Source: Fibrobacter sp. UBA4297 (GTDB lineage: Bacteria > Fibrobacterota > Fibrobacteria > Fibrobacterales > Fibrobacteraceae). From it: a stretch of DNA of 64,000 nucleotides. Shown piece after piece: positions 52,620 to 61,822 of this stretch. Under the pieces are notes generated by a model. It ran no database searches, was not told the DNA's origin, and saw only the letters and a program-made list of their open reading frames with translations. Within the stretch, counting starts at the first letter, position 1. The number at the start of each line of letters is the position of its first letter. The stretch lies in NCBI RefSeq assembly GCF_002394865.1, contig NZ_DGUZ01000012.1, positions 55,843 to 119,842 on the forward strand. Reading direction: 5' to 3'. Made by a program: the position numbers and the translations under genes.

Positions 52620-53735
52620 CTATTCCCTATCGTCAAAAGCTTCGGCGTCTTCGGGTTCTTCAACCGTCCATTCGCGAATGTGCTTTGCAAGTTCTGTTGC
52701 ACCGGCGCGTTCCACCTCATCCGAAATCGCATTCAGTTCCGACGCATCGAGGCCAGGCAAATCCTTTTCGTAATGATTGACGTAGCTTTCGAGCAATTCG
52801 AATTTCTTCAAGTTTGCAAGGAGCATCATCAAGCTCGTATCGCACTTGCCACTATCGCGGTACTTGATGTGATCGAACAAAAGCTTGTCGACACCAGCAT
52901 CGTCTTTGAGCATACAAAGCCGCGAAAGGTTCATGACCTTCGGATAGCATTCGTACAAACGAGTGGCGTACTTGAGGCAATCCGTCTTGCGGCCTTCGCT
53001 GTCAGCAATGGCGGCCTGCAAATCGAGGAACGCTTCTTCGTCTTCGGCACCCGGATCATTCACATCGCCGAGCCACTGCTTTGCCATGGAAATGTTGCCA
53101 GCAACAAAGTAAGAGTTTGCAATATCGATGAGCGTTGCATTGCTCTTGTCCGGGTCCTTGTAAAGCGAGGCCTTCGCAAAGTTTTCCGTATCCTTGATGG
53201 CATCCGCCATGTCGCAAATGGCATCGAGAACGTCTTCGCGATTTTCAAGTTCCGTCGCATCGATTACGCCTAAGAGCTCTTCAATCAATGCCTTCGCGCG
53301 CTGCACCGGCATGACGTCTTCAATCGAGAGGAACACGACTTCGCGACCTTCCCCACCCACGTGGCGTACAGCCAAATCGTGAATCAAGTCCGCAATGTAA
53401 TCCTTGTCGTCATAAGTCTTCGCGACTTCAATAAAGAACGTTCCGGCATCGTAGAACAAGTCGTTCCACGTATCCATATCCTCATCATCAGCCTTGAACG
53501 CCAAGAAATCGCAGCGAAGCGTCCAGGCCAAAAGTTCAAGCTGGAGCTTCACATCCTTGATTTTTTCAATATCGTCAAGACCGTTCGCAATAGCCTCGTA
53601 CAGTTCGTCCGGGCGGTGCAATAAACGGCTTTGTCCGTTCACAATTTCGCAAAGAGTCTTGCGAAGACGGTCTTCTTTACCACGAAAAGCCGCCTCAGCA
53701 GAAGGCGACTTCCAAAACTTTTTCTTTTTAGCCAT
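52620..53735 (-). CDS. cytoplasmic helical-repeat protein
   Basis: 371 residues. No signal peptide or membrane helix. The sequence is a series of amphipathic helices (KLQLELLAWTLRCDFLAFK, LIDIANSYFVAGNISMAKQWLGD, LLANLKKFELLESYVNHY), consistent with a TPR- or HEAT-like solenoid. It is strongly acidic at the C-terminus. The function is unknown. The gene is separated from the next minus-strand gene by 16 bases; the ATG has only a weak ribosome-binding site. Confidence 0.7.
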   Translation of the reverse strand: MAKKKKFWKSPSAEAAFRGKEDRLRKTLCEIVNGQSRLLHRPDELYEAIANGLDDIEKIKDVKLQLELLAWTLRCDFLAFKADDEDMDTWNDLFYDAGTFFIEVAKTYDDKDYIADLIHDLAVRHVGGEGREVVFLSIEDVMPVQRAKALIEELLGVIDATELENREDVLDAICDMADAIKDTENFAKASLYKDPDKSNATLIDIANSYFVAGNISMAKQWLGDVNDPGAEDEEAFLDLQAAIADSEGRKTDCLKYATRLYECYPKVMNLSRLCMLKDDAGVDKLLFDHIKYRDSGKCDTSLMMLLANLKKFELLESYVNHYEKDLPGLDASELNAISDEVERAGATELAKHIREWTVEEPEDAEAFDDRE

Positions 53736-53751
53736 GTTCTAAATGTAGAAA

Positions 53752-55224
53752 TTACTCAGTCCAACTAAATGCAGGATAGCCGCCAAATGTAGCCGAACCC
53801 GCTTTCCAGACACCGTCAGTCCCGCTCAAAGTAGCAATGAACGTCGCAGCCTTCATTTCTTCAGTTGCAAAACCGCTCGGGAGTTCCATCCCCATCTGGT
53901 TTGCAATCACAAGGCAAGATCCGCCAACAGTCTTGTCGTAATAGACATTCTTGAGCGTCACGGACGAAGCAGCCTTGCCGGCAACCGTTCCAGATACGTT
54001 GTTATCAGGAATTTTACCTGCATTATAGCTAGATTCCATCGTGGTCTCGCCATCAACAACACCAACAAGTCCACCCATGTTGGACGCCTTGCCAGAAAGC
54101 TCACCAAGATTGAACATGCCCGAACCGTTAACAGACTTCATGCTTCCAATAACACCGCCAGCAGACATAGACCTTACGACCGTAATAGGAGCCGTATTAA
54201 AGACCTCCTTCACGACGGACTTGCTCGAGGCCACGGCAACAACGCCTCCGACATTGCCAATCTGGCTAGAATCCGCATCTACGGCCCCGAAATTTCCGGA
54301 GCGTTCCAAACGGGTCGACGAGAGAGTAGCGACAACGCCAGCCACATCCTTTGTCCCCTTTACGGTTCCATAGTTCATGGCATCGATAATCACACCATCC
54401 GTATTTACACTAGCAAATGAACCGACAACGCCAGCAACAGTCACAGAGCCAGAAACTTTTGCCTTGTTCATCACGGTTGCTATGGAACCATCTTGCATAC
54501 GGCCAACAATACCGCCTACAGAATTTGTTCCCTGAACCGTTCCTGACACAACCACGCTCAGAACTTCGACCGTCGAAGCTTCACCCACCAGGCCACCAAC
54601 TCGGTCGGTACCCTTGATTTCAACATCCTCCAACGTGCAATTTTCGACTGTAGTCGAATCCATCTTACCCGCAAGGACACCTGCATAGGAACCAACATCC
54701 AGTTTAGCGCCTTTAATAACAATGTTAGAGATGTGGGCACCACGAGTCAGCCCGAACAAGCCACTATAGCTTGTGGTATCGGTAATGTTCAGCCCCGAAA
54801 TTGTCTTGAGACCGCCATCAAAAGTACCGCTAAAAGGCCTATTTCCGTAGCCGTAAACGTTCTTGCCAAAAACGCCAATTGGGCTCCAGGTCTTGGTGAA
54901 CGCTATATCAGCAGTTTGCTTAAAAAATTTGTCCTTAAAAGTCATCGACGAGTCGTTCACGTAAAACGCCAGCATAGAAAGATCCTGTTCGCTTGTAATT
55001 TGGAACGGATTTTCAGCTGTTCCCTCGCCTTTCCAGACCAAGGAATAGTCCCTTGTTATGGGCTTAAATTCTTCATTAGGAATATTTGGGGTAACAGTAT
55101 CACCAGGTTGTTCCTGCGGTTTTTCGCTCTCAGATTGAGGCGCATTAAATGACGGATTGTCGTCACTACAAGCAAACAGAAACATGGGCAAAGCGGCCAC
55201 AGGTAAAATTTTAGCAATACGCAT
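53752..55224 (-). CDS. GLUG-repeat lipoprotein
   Basis: 490 residues from the ATG at 55224 (AGAGGTTGGAT before it); the frame is open to 55329. Lipobox LFAC, then CSDDNPSF. From about residue 75: GTAENPFQITSEQDLSMLAFYV, split here as NPFQITSEQDLSMLAFYV, the entry motif shared with the 17069 protein, followed by GLUG turns (GLFGLTRGAHISN, AGVLAGKMDS, VGGLVGEAS, VGGIVGRMQDG, GGVVAVAS, GGLVGVVDG). It ends PAFSWTE. It is the second member of this surface lipoprotein family in the window. Confidence 0.85.
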   Translation of the reverse strand: MRIAKILPVAALPMFLFACSDDNPSFNAPQSESEKPQEQPGDTVTPNIPNEEFKPITRDYSLVWKGEGTAENPFQITSEQDLSMLAFYVNDSSMTFKDKFFKQTADIAFTKTWSPIGVFGKNVYGYGNRPFSGTFDGGLKTISGLNITDTTSYSGLFGLTRGAHISNIVIKGAKLDVGSYAGVLAGKMDSTTVENCTLEDVEIKGTDRVGGLVGEASTVEVLSVVVSGTVQGTNSVGGIVGRMQDGSIATVMNKAKVSGSVTVAGVVGSFASVNTDGVIIDAMNYGTVKGTKDVAGVVATLSSTRLERSGNFGAVDADSSQIGNVGGVVAVASSKSVVKEVFNTAPITVVRSMSAGGVIGSMKSVNGSGMFNLGELSGKASNMGGLVGVVDGETTMESSYNAGKIPDNNVSGTVAGKAASSVTLKNVYYDKTVGGSCLVIANQMGMELPSGFATEEMKAATFIATLSGTDGVWKAGSATFGGYPAFSWTE

Positions 55225-55270
55225 ATCCAACCTCTTGGGTAAAGTACCACACTCCACATTTAAATTAAAT

Positions 55271-55309
55271 AAAAAAAGACCAGAACGTACTACCGTTCCA
55301 GTCTTTTTT
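55271..55309 (-). terminator. terminator of slyD
   Basis: AAAAGACTGGAACG and CGTTCTGGTCTTTT around GTAGTA, with T runs on the minus strand (TTTTTTTATT). Confidence 0.85.
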
Positions 55310-55372
55310 GAAAATTTTCGACATAGCAAGGCCGACCTTTGAAGGACACCTTGATTCTAAGCCTAAGTTACC

Positions 55373-55957
55373 TTATTCCTTATGGTGTTCGGCGTGGTGT
55401 TCGCAACCGCAGCCGCCCTTGCCATCGCAATTTTCCTTATGGCCGTGACCGCCACATTCGCATTCGTGGTCTTCACCATCGTGACCACCGCAGCAGCAAT
55501 GGTGTTCAAACGGCTTGAGGTCATCTTCAGTAGCTTCGCGAACAGAGACAACTTCAATAGCAAAGTTGAGGTTCTTGCCAGCAAGTTCGTGGTTAGCGTC
55601 GATAATAGCCGTCTTTTCACCAACAGACTTGATGCGGATCGGCATCGGACCACCCGGAGTCTGGGCATAGAAAGCCATGCCTGCTTCGACCTTGTCGACT
55701 CCCTGGAACACGTTCAGCGGAACTTCCTGAGTCATGCGTTCGTCGTATTCGCCGTAGCCTTCTGCCGGAATGACGACAACGTCAAACTTGTCGCCCACAT
55801 CGTGACCGACCATAGCCTTTTCGAGACCCGGAACGATCATGCGCATGCCCTGGATGTACTGGAGCGGTTCGCGACCTTCGGAGGAATCGATTACAGCACC
55901 TTCATCGGACTTCAGGGTGTAGTGCATCTGGACAACTGTTTTTTCTGCAATTTTCAT
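55373..55957 (-). CDS. slyD: FKBP-type peptidyl-prolyl isomerase SlyD
   Basis: 194 residues. The FKBP domain is at the ends of a chaperone insert (IF domain, about 65-130), with VQMHYTLKSDEGAVIDSSEG, IVPGLEKAM, AEGYGEYDE and the insert VQMPIRIKSVGEKTAIIDANHELAGKNL, split here as MPIRIKSVGEKTAIID. The C-terminal 40 residues are His/Cys rich (HHCCCGG, GGCGCEHHAEHH), the metal-binding tail of SlyD. It acts as a folding helper and nickel carrier. AAAGGA is at the right spacing. A weak motif change cannot be assessed. Confidence 0.94.
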   Translation of the reverse strand: MKIAEKTVVQMHYTLKSDEGAVIDSSEGREPLQYIQGMRMIVPGLEKAMVGHDVGDKFDVVVIPAEGYGEYDERMTQEVPLNVFQGVDKVEAGMAFYAQTPGGPMPIRIKSVGEKTAIIDANHELAGKNLNFAIEVVSVREATEDDLKPFEHHCCCGGHDGEDHECECGGHGHKENCDGKGGCGCEHHAEHHKE

Positions 55958-56022
55958 AAATATCCTTTAGAATCGCGAGCGAACCCGCGGTTGAATCTTG
56001 AAGCCCAAATGTAGAAAAAATA

Positions 56023-56240
56023 GTAGACAGTAGGAAGTAGACTGTAGGAAGTGGTTAGACGAGAGATCGCTTCTCCTCAAAGAGGATAACTCAACTAAGG
56101 CAACAAGTTGCCAAGTTTCGTATAGCTGGTAGACGAGAGACGAAAGAGTAATAATCGTGGCTTCGCTACCATATGTTGATAAAAAAATGCTTTTTTCACA
56201 ACCTCTCGTCTTTCGTCTGTAGGACCTTTGGTCCGTTCTT
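56023..56240. repeat. composite of heptamer arrays between slyD and nadE
   Basis: 56023-56057: GTAGACA, GTAGGAA, GTAGACT, GTAGGAA, GTGGTTA. Then GACGAGAGAT, an antisense GTCTCTC unit; around 56130 GACGAGAGACGAAAGAG; around 56205 CTCTCGTCTTTCGTCTGTAG. The 230-base gap holds no gene; all recognised content is of these repeats. Confidence 0.8.
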
Positions 56241-56244
56241 TCGT

Positions 56245-57720
56245 CTAACAAGAAACCTGGCTCTCGCGGTATTCACCGCCAAAGGCATGCCCACTCACGG
56301 AAAGAATCGGCGGGAACTGGATGCGCTTTGCCAAGGCAAGTCCCTTGAACCTACGGTACCAGAAGCGCATGTCTTCGAGCACAGCTTCGGTCGTTGGCAA
56401 ATGAGCCTTAAAATAGGCGGCATCCACACCGAGCGTTTCGCAAATCAAGCCTTGCGCTGCAAGCTTTTCGGTAAATTCAAGACTCACGCCCTTCTCGACC
56501 CACATCGCAAAGAGTTTGTCATGGTACGGGTAAAGAATCGGGTCACCCTTGCCTTCATCGACATTCATTGCATCACTGAGTTCTGCGCTCGCCGGGATGT
56601 CAATAGACGCCTTCGGGATGATTTCAGAATCGCGATTGATGTAACGGGCTAGCGCATAGACCTGAGTTTTCCACAAGTCGCCAAGAGCGCACATCACACC
56701 GCAAGTATCGCCGTACAGCGTGCAGTAACCGACCATGGCCTCGCTCTTGTTGCCATTGCAAGTCACGCCGGCCCCCACCACAGATGCAACCGTCGAAAGA
56801 ATCGAAGCAGAGCGCGTCCTCGCCTGCAAGTTCTCGTGATTGATACCTGCAACCTTCATCACCGTATCGTTACGCACAAAAGAGCAACGTTCCAGCGTAT
56901 GGCAAACAGATTCAATGATGTCCGAAATCGGGGCGACCATGTACGGCGTTCCAAGGTTCTCGGCCAAGTCACGTGCCGCATTCTTCGTCGTATCGGAATT
57001 GAAGCGCGTGGGCATGTTCACGAGGTAAACATTCTGCGGTCCAATCGCTTCGGCATAAAGAGCGGCAGAAACGGCGCTATCGATACCGCCACTTGCCCCA
57101 ATGACCATGCGCGAGATATGGAACATCTTCAAGTTCTCGCGAATCATGAACACGAGCGCATCGTGAATCTCGGCAATTTCACTTGTGTAAGGCTTTGAGG
57201 ATTCCGCATAGACCTGCACCTGGCCATCGACAAATTCAATAACTGCCTCCGCTTCGCTAAAGAGCGGCATTTCAAAAACGATTTTGCCATCGCAGTCAAA
57301 CACGCGGCTACCGCCCGAAAGCGCATAAATATTCTTTCCGGTATTGTCAGTCCCGACGCCATTGAGGCAAACGACAGGCATGGCACAATCCTGAGCCAAG
57401 TGCGAAAGTTCCTTGTTTTCGACTTCGCGACGACCGACCACATAAAAGTCACTGCCATGAGTCACATGCGCCACATTCAAAAGCGGCGTATCGTCAAGCA
57501 CGTCCCCGCACAAGAAGAACGGCATGTTGCCCGCATACTTGCGGATCTCGGCCCAGTCTACGGGGAGCGCCCTGTTGCTTGGCCCAGTAAGTGCATATCG
57601 TGGAAACACAACGCAATCTACTTCGGCAGCCTTAGCACGGTCAAAAGCGGCCTTCATCGTTTGCATATTTGCCTGCACATTGCCCGGCAAAATTTTCATC
57701 TGTACCACATAAAGTTTCAT
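56245..57720 (-). CDS. nadE: NAD synthetase with a degenerate, shortened N-terminal nitrilase-like domain
   Basis: Amidates deamido-NAD to NAD. 491 residues from the ATG at 57720 (AGAGGATATTG before it); the frame is open to 57801. The C-terminal synthetase has SGGIDS (about 210-215), the ATP site and DLWKTQVYAL, and looks intact. The N-terminal part (1-165) aligns to the glutaminase domain but has FPRYALTG where the family has FPELALTG, so the catalytic Glu is Arg, and the region holding the Lys and Cys is missing. It may therefore use ammonia. Confidence 0.9.
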   Translation of the reverse strand: MKLYVVQMKILPGNVQANMQTMKAAFDRAKAAEVDCVVFPRYALTGPSNRALPVDWAEIRKYAGNMPFFLCGDVLDDTPLLNVAHVTHGSDFYVVGRREVENKELSHLAQDCAMPVVCLNGVGTDNTGKNIYALSGGSRVFDCDGKIVFEMPLFSEAEAVIEFVDGQVQVYAESSKPYTSEIAEIHDALVFMIRENLKMFHISRMVIGASGGIDSAVSAALYAEAIGPQNVYLVNMPTRFNSDTTKNAARDLAENLGTPYMVAPISDIIESVCHTLERCSFVRNDTVMKVAGINHENLQARTRSASILSTVASVVGAGVTCNGNKSEAMVGYCTLYGDTCGVMCALGDLWKTQVYALARYINRDSEIIPKASIDIPASAELSDAMNVDEGKGDPILYPYHDKLFAMWVEKGVSLEFTEKLAAQGLICETLGVDAAYFKAHLPTTEAVLEDMRFWYRRFKGLALAKRIQFPPILSVSGHAFGGEYRESQVSC

Positions 57721-57807
57721 TTCAATATCCTCTGCGCTAGAAAATAAAAAAATGCACCGCCCATGAGCGATGCCTTTTTTCAAACGCATTATAAAATGCA
57801 AGTTGGC

Positions 57808-57874
57808 AGAACTTAGTTAGCAGAGCTTAGAGAGACGAGCAATGTTCTAAGTTCTAAGTTCTAAGTTCTAACTA
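57808..57874. repeat. heptamer array (GTTCTAA type)
   Basis: GTTCTAA four times at 57844-57871, preceded by GCAGAACTTAGTTAGCAGAG, which contains the inverted TTAGAAC-like word. It lies right after the lipoprotein stop (57875). A related copy occurs at 59356-59485. Confidence 0.8.
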
Positions 57875-59236
57875 CTACTCGTACTGCGGAGCTTCGAAAG
57901 AGGTCGGGATCTTAGGCGTATCCGGATCATGATGGACGAACGAGAAACCGCTAATCTTGTTGGTATTGCGATCAGTCGGTCCTGCCTGGAGCTGTCCATG
58001 GATGCTCGTTGTGCACTTATCCGGATGCAAGCACCCCTTATTGCGCATCATCAAGTGGTAGCCATAGATTTCCCAGACGCCTTCTTTGGATTCAACATTT
58101 TTTGTACCATCGAAACCTGAGATTTCATAAGTACCATCGGCCTTGAGTGTAAATTTCCAATCGATATTATCTTTTTTAGCCTGCCATTCACCGACAAAAT
58201 CGCTAGCCTTTTCGTATTCATATTCGCTAGCTTCAACATCGCAGCTCATCGTCGTTTTCGTTTCGCCATTAGAAGACGAGATTTTGTTGTCAGTTCCGAC
58301 AGAATAGGTGTACATTGAATAAACTGGCTTGTTATAGTATGCCGGGCGCATCAAGAGCGTGCTACGCTGGATGTCATAATGACCGCCAATCCAGTAGGCA
58401 ACCTTTCCGTCAGCCGCATTTTCGACGATATACGAATTATCGAAGAACGTAAATGTTCTCGTCGTATCACCATCGGTGCATTCGAAAATTTTGTTCTGAA
58501 TGTCGGCAGCCTTGGAAACTTTGCCCTTCGTCACGGCGACGCTAGTCTTCACCGCTTCGCTATATTCCTTCGAGCCATTGACCGCATACTTGACGACGTT
58601 ATCCTTGTCGACGATGAACGAAAGCGTGAAACCGTCCTTGGCCTTGAGCTGTTCCAGAATCTTTTTAACACCATCCGTTTCTGCATACTGCTTGCCGACA
58701 TTGCCATCGACGAATTTCACTTCGCCATTTGCAAAATCCGTATAAGTCACAAGCCACATTTCATCTAGAATGCGGAGAGCGATAAGGCCCTGCTTACTGC
58801 CGGTCGACAGGTAAACTGTCTGGTCAAAAATCTTGAGTTCATAGTTCTTTTCGAGGTCTGCAAGCTTTGCAGCGCGAGCGCCTTTCGGCGCGTCCGCAGA
58901 AGACGAAGAATTCGGAGTTTCAGCACTTGAAGAAGACTTCGCCTCATCCTTAGCGGAAGAAGAGGAGTTCGATTCAGACTTGGAATCGGAAGACTTATTA
59001 TCCTTGGAGTCCGAAGACTTCTTGTCGTCATCTTTTGAATCCGACGACTTCTTATCTTCTGTTTTGGAAGATGAAGACTTCACTTCGCATTCATCGGAAT
59101 CGCAATCATCTTCTTCGGAAGAAGATGATACTTCTTCTTGGTTATTCTTTGGAGAAGAAGGGCTATCGTCATCTCCGCAAGCAGCGAAGAGGAAAGCCGA
59201 GGAAACTAAAAGAGCAAGTAACTTTTTCTTATTCAT
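57875..59236 (-). CDS. Ser/Asp-rich lipoprotein
   Basis: 453 residues from the ATG at 59236. Lipobox LFAAC (Cys19), then a Ser/Asp/Lys tract of about 90 residues (SSSSEED, KSSDSKDD, SSSSADAP) and a mature domain with KIFDQTVYLSTGSKQG, AVNGSKEYSEAVK, WKFTLKADGTYEISGF, GYHLMMRNKGCLH, and a closing IPTSFEAPQYE. The last third has a lipocalin-like strand pattern. Typical Fibrobacter secreted or surface protein of unknown function. Confidence 0.75.
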   Translation of the reverse strand: MNKKKLLALLVSSAFLFAACGDDDSPSSPKNNQEEVSSSSEEDDCDSDECEVKSSSSKTEDKKSSDSKDDDKKSSDSKDNKSSDSKSESNSSSSAKDEAKSSSSAETPNSSSSADAPKGARAAKLADLEKNYELKIFDQTVYLSTGSKQGLIALRILDEMWLVTYTDFANGEVKFVDGNVGKQYAETDGVKKILEQLKAKDGFTLSFIVDKDNVVKYAVNGSKEYSEAVKTSVAVTKGKVSKAADIQNKIFECTDGDTTRTFTFFDNSYIVENAADGKVAYWIGGHYDIQRSTLLMRPAYYNKPVYSMYTYSVGTDNKISSSNGETKTTMSCDVEASEYEYEKASDFVGEWQAKKDNIDWKFTLKADGTYEISGFDGTKNVESKEGVWEIYGYHLMMRNKGCLHPDKCTTSIHGQLQAGPTDRNTNKISGFSFVHHDPDTPKIPTSFEAPQYE

Positions 59237-59294
59237 GTTATGCAATATAAATTATTTAGTCCAATTTAGACCAAGAAAAGTTTACAAATCACAC

Positions 59295-59314
59295 AAAAAA
59301 GCTGTAAAACAGCC
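59295..59314 (-). terminator. terminator downstream of the epimerase gene
   Basis: On the minus strand GGCTGT-TTT-ACAGC, then TTTTTTGTG. It lies between the epimerase gene and the following Ser-rich lipoprotein gene. Confidence 0.7.
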
Positions 59315-59355
59315 TTGTCCATTCCAAGAATGTATTATATGGATGTTTTTAAGTA

Positions 59356-59485
59356 GGCAGAACTTAGAGAGAAGAGCAATGTTCTAAGTGAGATTATCGC
59401 TTCGCTCTAATCTCAACTGCTAGGCTCAGAAATAGGCTTGCAAGCAATCCTGCTTCACTCGCCTTACGCAGTTGTCTAAGTTCTA
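59356..59485. repeat. degenerate heptamer-type repeat block
   Basis: GCAGAACTTAGAGAGAAGAGC and AATGTTCTAAGTGAG match the block at 57808-57871 in layout; GTCTAAGTTCTAA lies at its end. Between them is GGGC-free sequence with GCTAGGCTCAGAAATAGGC. No gene is seen in this 245-base gap. Confidence 0.6.
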
Positions 59486-59490
59486 AAATC

Positions 59491-60357
59491 CTAGAACGGG
59501 CAGCCCGGATAGTAGTCTAGGTCGCGTTCGGCATCCTCGATGGAAGGCGCGGCATCGTACAGAAAACCCGCCAAAGCCTGCTCGGCAGACACGCGCTCGC
59601 CACCAATCCAATTTTTCAGAACCGCAATGCGTTTCGAGATCCACCACGGCAGCGGGACCATCAGGTGGTGCATCCCGGCGTCAGTCAGCACATGCTTAGC
59701 CATTTCCGCCATCGTCATTACGGTTGAACCCGCAAGGGCATAAGTCTTCCCCACGGCACTCGTCATAAGCCCTGCCACGGCAATTCCCTTGACCAAATCC
59801 ACACTGCGGACCGGGCGTTTTAAGCACTTGCCGCCACCCGGCATAAAATAGACAGGGAATCGTTTCACGTAATCGCGGAACATGTTGAACTCGACACCGC
59901 CCCCATCGCCAATCACAAGCGTCGGGCGCACAATCGTCCAGTCAAGTCCGGAGGCTCGCACCAAAGCCTCCCCCTTCTTTTTGCTTTCGCCATACGGCGT
60001 GAGTACCGGGTACGTTACCGAAATGCTAGAAACATAAAGGAAGCGCCGCACACCCGCAAGTTTGCAGGCTTCAACAACATTGCGCGTCCCCCACGTATTC
60101 ACATGCTCGAACGCCCCGCGTTTTGTAGATAAAAGAATTGCCGCCAAGTGATAGACGACATCGACGTTTTCGAACGCCCCTCGGATAGAATCAAAATCGG
60201 TCACATCGCCGTAACGGACGTCCACCTCGCTCGGTAAGGACTTCGCCAAAGAATCGCCCGGAAGCGTCAAGACGCGGACACACACTCCCCGTGCTATTAG
60301 TTCCCGGCACAACGCCTTCCCTACGACGCCGGCGCCACCCGTTAAAAGAGCAATCAT
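59491..60357 (-). CDS. NAD(P)-dependent epimerase/dehydratase (SDR family)
   Basis: 288 residues from the ATG at 60357; the frame is open to 60411 but that would enter dnaA. Extended SDR: nucleotide site TGGAGVVGKALCREL, DVTDFDSIRGAFENVDVVYHLAA, the SISVTYPVLTPYGESKKKGE block with YxxxK, then a family-typical C-terminal domain. The substrate is probably a nucleotide sugar or steroid-like ketone; not determined. It starts one base after the dnaA stop, so the two are co-transcribed. Confidence 0.88.
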   Translation of the reverse strand: MIALLTGGAGVVGKALCRELIARGVCVRVLTLPGDSLAKSLPSEVDVRYGDVTDFDSIRGAFENVDVVYHLAAILLSTKRGAFEHVNTWGTRNVVEACKLAGVRRFLYVSSISVTYPVLTPYGESKKKGEALVRASGLDWTIVRPTLVIGDGGGVEFNMFRDYVKRFPVYFMPGGGKCLKRPVRSVDLVKGIAVAGLMTSAVGKTYALAGSTVMTMAEMAKHVLTDAGMHHLMVPLPWWISKRIAVLKNWIGGERVSAEQALAGFLYDAAPSIEDAERDLDYYPGCPF

Positions 60358-60358
60358 G

Positions 60359-61822
60359 CTAGGCTTCCAGCATATAACGGATATCTTGAACGCGCCTTGC
60401 GAGGGACGCATCCGTTTCCATCTGCTTTTTCAGGGAATTAATGGCGGCGATTACAGTGGCATAGTCCCTGCAGAACATCGCACCGATATTCTGGAGAGAA
60501 TCGGTCGTGAGTTCGCGGCAAAGGAACATCGCCACCTTGCGGGGCATAGAAATCGCGGCAGCCTGGCGCTTGGACGAGAGTTCACAGACCTCGACACGGT
60601 AATCCATAGCGACCGCTTCAATAATGTTCTTGGCGGTGAGTTCCACATGACCGCCATGTTCCGACGGAGCCACAAGGCGCTTCACGCCATTCAAGTTCAA
60701 ATCGGCCTTGCAGAACATGTTCATCGCACCCAGGAAGTTCAAGAGACCTTCAATCAGGCGCACGTTCTTGCGCGGCTGCATCGAAAGGTAGCGGCAAATT
60801 TCTTCGCGGTCGGCCTTCGCAAACGGCAAATCTTCGGACTTCTTGCTAATCAAGTTCATGCGGGTCGCAAGATCCGGTTCGTCAATGCCCACAGCCACAC
60901 AGGAGGCAAGCGGAGCAAGAAGCTTCTTGGAAATGCTCGGGATTGAAGACCTCGAAGAACCGCGGGATTCGTTATCCGTATCGACAACCTTAAACAGGTT
61001 CGGGTGGCGGTCGCAAGAAATCACGACCTGCTTGCCTTCGGCGCGCAAATGCTTAATCAGAATCGCAAGGCGGTCCTGCGTCCAGAGGCCCTTTTCCAAG
61101 AGCTGCACATCGTCGAGCAAAAGCACATCGCAAAGTTCATAGCGTTCACGGAACTTTTCTGCAAGCTCACGCACATTGCCCGTCTTGTTGTGGAGTGCAG
61201 ACGCCATAGCCGTTGCATCACGCAAAAAGTCATAAGCGTGGCAATAGACAATGGATGCCTCAGGGCGGCTCTTCTGGATTTTAGCAGCAATGGACTGCAA
61301 CAAGTGCGTCTTGCCAAGGCCGCTCTCGCCATAGACAAAAAGCGGATTCAAAGCCGGGTCACCCGGATTTTCGGCCACCGCCTGGCACGCACGGAAAGCC
61401 GTAGAATTGCACTCCCCTTCAACAAAGTTTTCAAAAGTATAGCGGGCATAAAGAGCCAAAGGCTGCTTCGGGCGCTTAACCTCGACTTTCTTTTTCTCGG
61501 GACGCGGAATAACAGGCATCGTGAGCTTGATTTCGGGAATCGGGTCCGTCGGTGCAATCTGACGGATGCGATAATCAACAAATTCACTACCAAATACAGC
61601 CGTAAAGGACTTGCGCAATAAATCGCCATAATGGGAATTCACCCAGTTCTCGCGAAGCTCATCAGGAACAGTGAGCAAGGCATAGCCATTGCACATTCCC
61701 TCATAACCAAGAGCGTCGAGAATTACGGCACCAAAAAAGTCCTTACATTCCGAACGCACGCGGTCGAGCACCTGTTGCCAGGGCGACTCTGCAATATCCA
61801 ACAAAGAAACAGTATTTTCCAC
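60359..61822 (-). CDS. dnaA: DnaA-family replication initiator, divergent
   Basis: 487 residues from a GTG at 61822. Domain I (about 13-85: WQQVLDRVRSECKDFFGAVI), a short linker, AAA+ domain with Walker A GESGLGKTH (165-173) and Walker B VLLLDDVQ (233-240), and domain IV with SKRQAAAISMPRKVAMFLCREL and FCRDYATVIAAI. The usual DHTTV of the box-binding helix is DYATV, and the SRF arginine-finger sequence is absent (LLAPLAS in its place). This could be the chromosomal DnaA of a divergent lineage or a paralogue. Upstream lies an AT-rich region. Confidence 0.82.
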   Translation of the reverse strand: MENTVSLLDIAESPWQQVLDRVRSECKDFFGAVILDALGYEGMCNGYALLTVPDELRENWVNSHYGDLLRKSFTAVFGSEFVDYRIRQIAPTDPIPEIKLTMPVIPRPEKKKVEVKRPKQPLALYARYTFENFVEGECNSTAFRACQAVAENPGDPALNPLFVYGESGLGKTHLLQSIAAKIQKSRPEASIVYCHAYDFLRDATAMASALHNKTGNVRELAEKFRERYELCDVLLLDDVQLLEKGLWTQDRLAILIKHLRAEGKQVVISCDRHPNLFKVVDTDNESRGSSRSSIPSISKKLLAPLASCVAVGIDEPDLATRMNLISKKSEDLPFAKADREEICRYLSMQPRKNVRLIEGLLNFLGAMNMFCKADLNLNGVKRLVAPSEHGGHVELTAKNIIEAVAMDYRVEVCELSSKRQAAAISMPRKVAMFLCRELTTDSLQNIGAMFCRDYATVIAAINSLKKQMETDASLARRVQDIRYMLEA

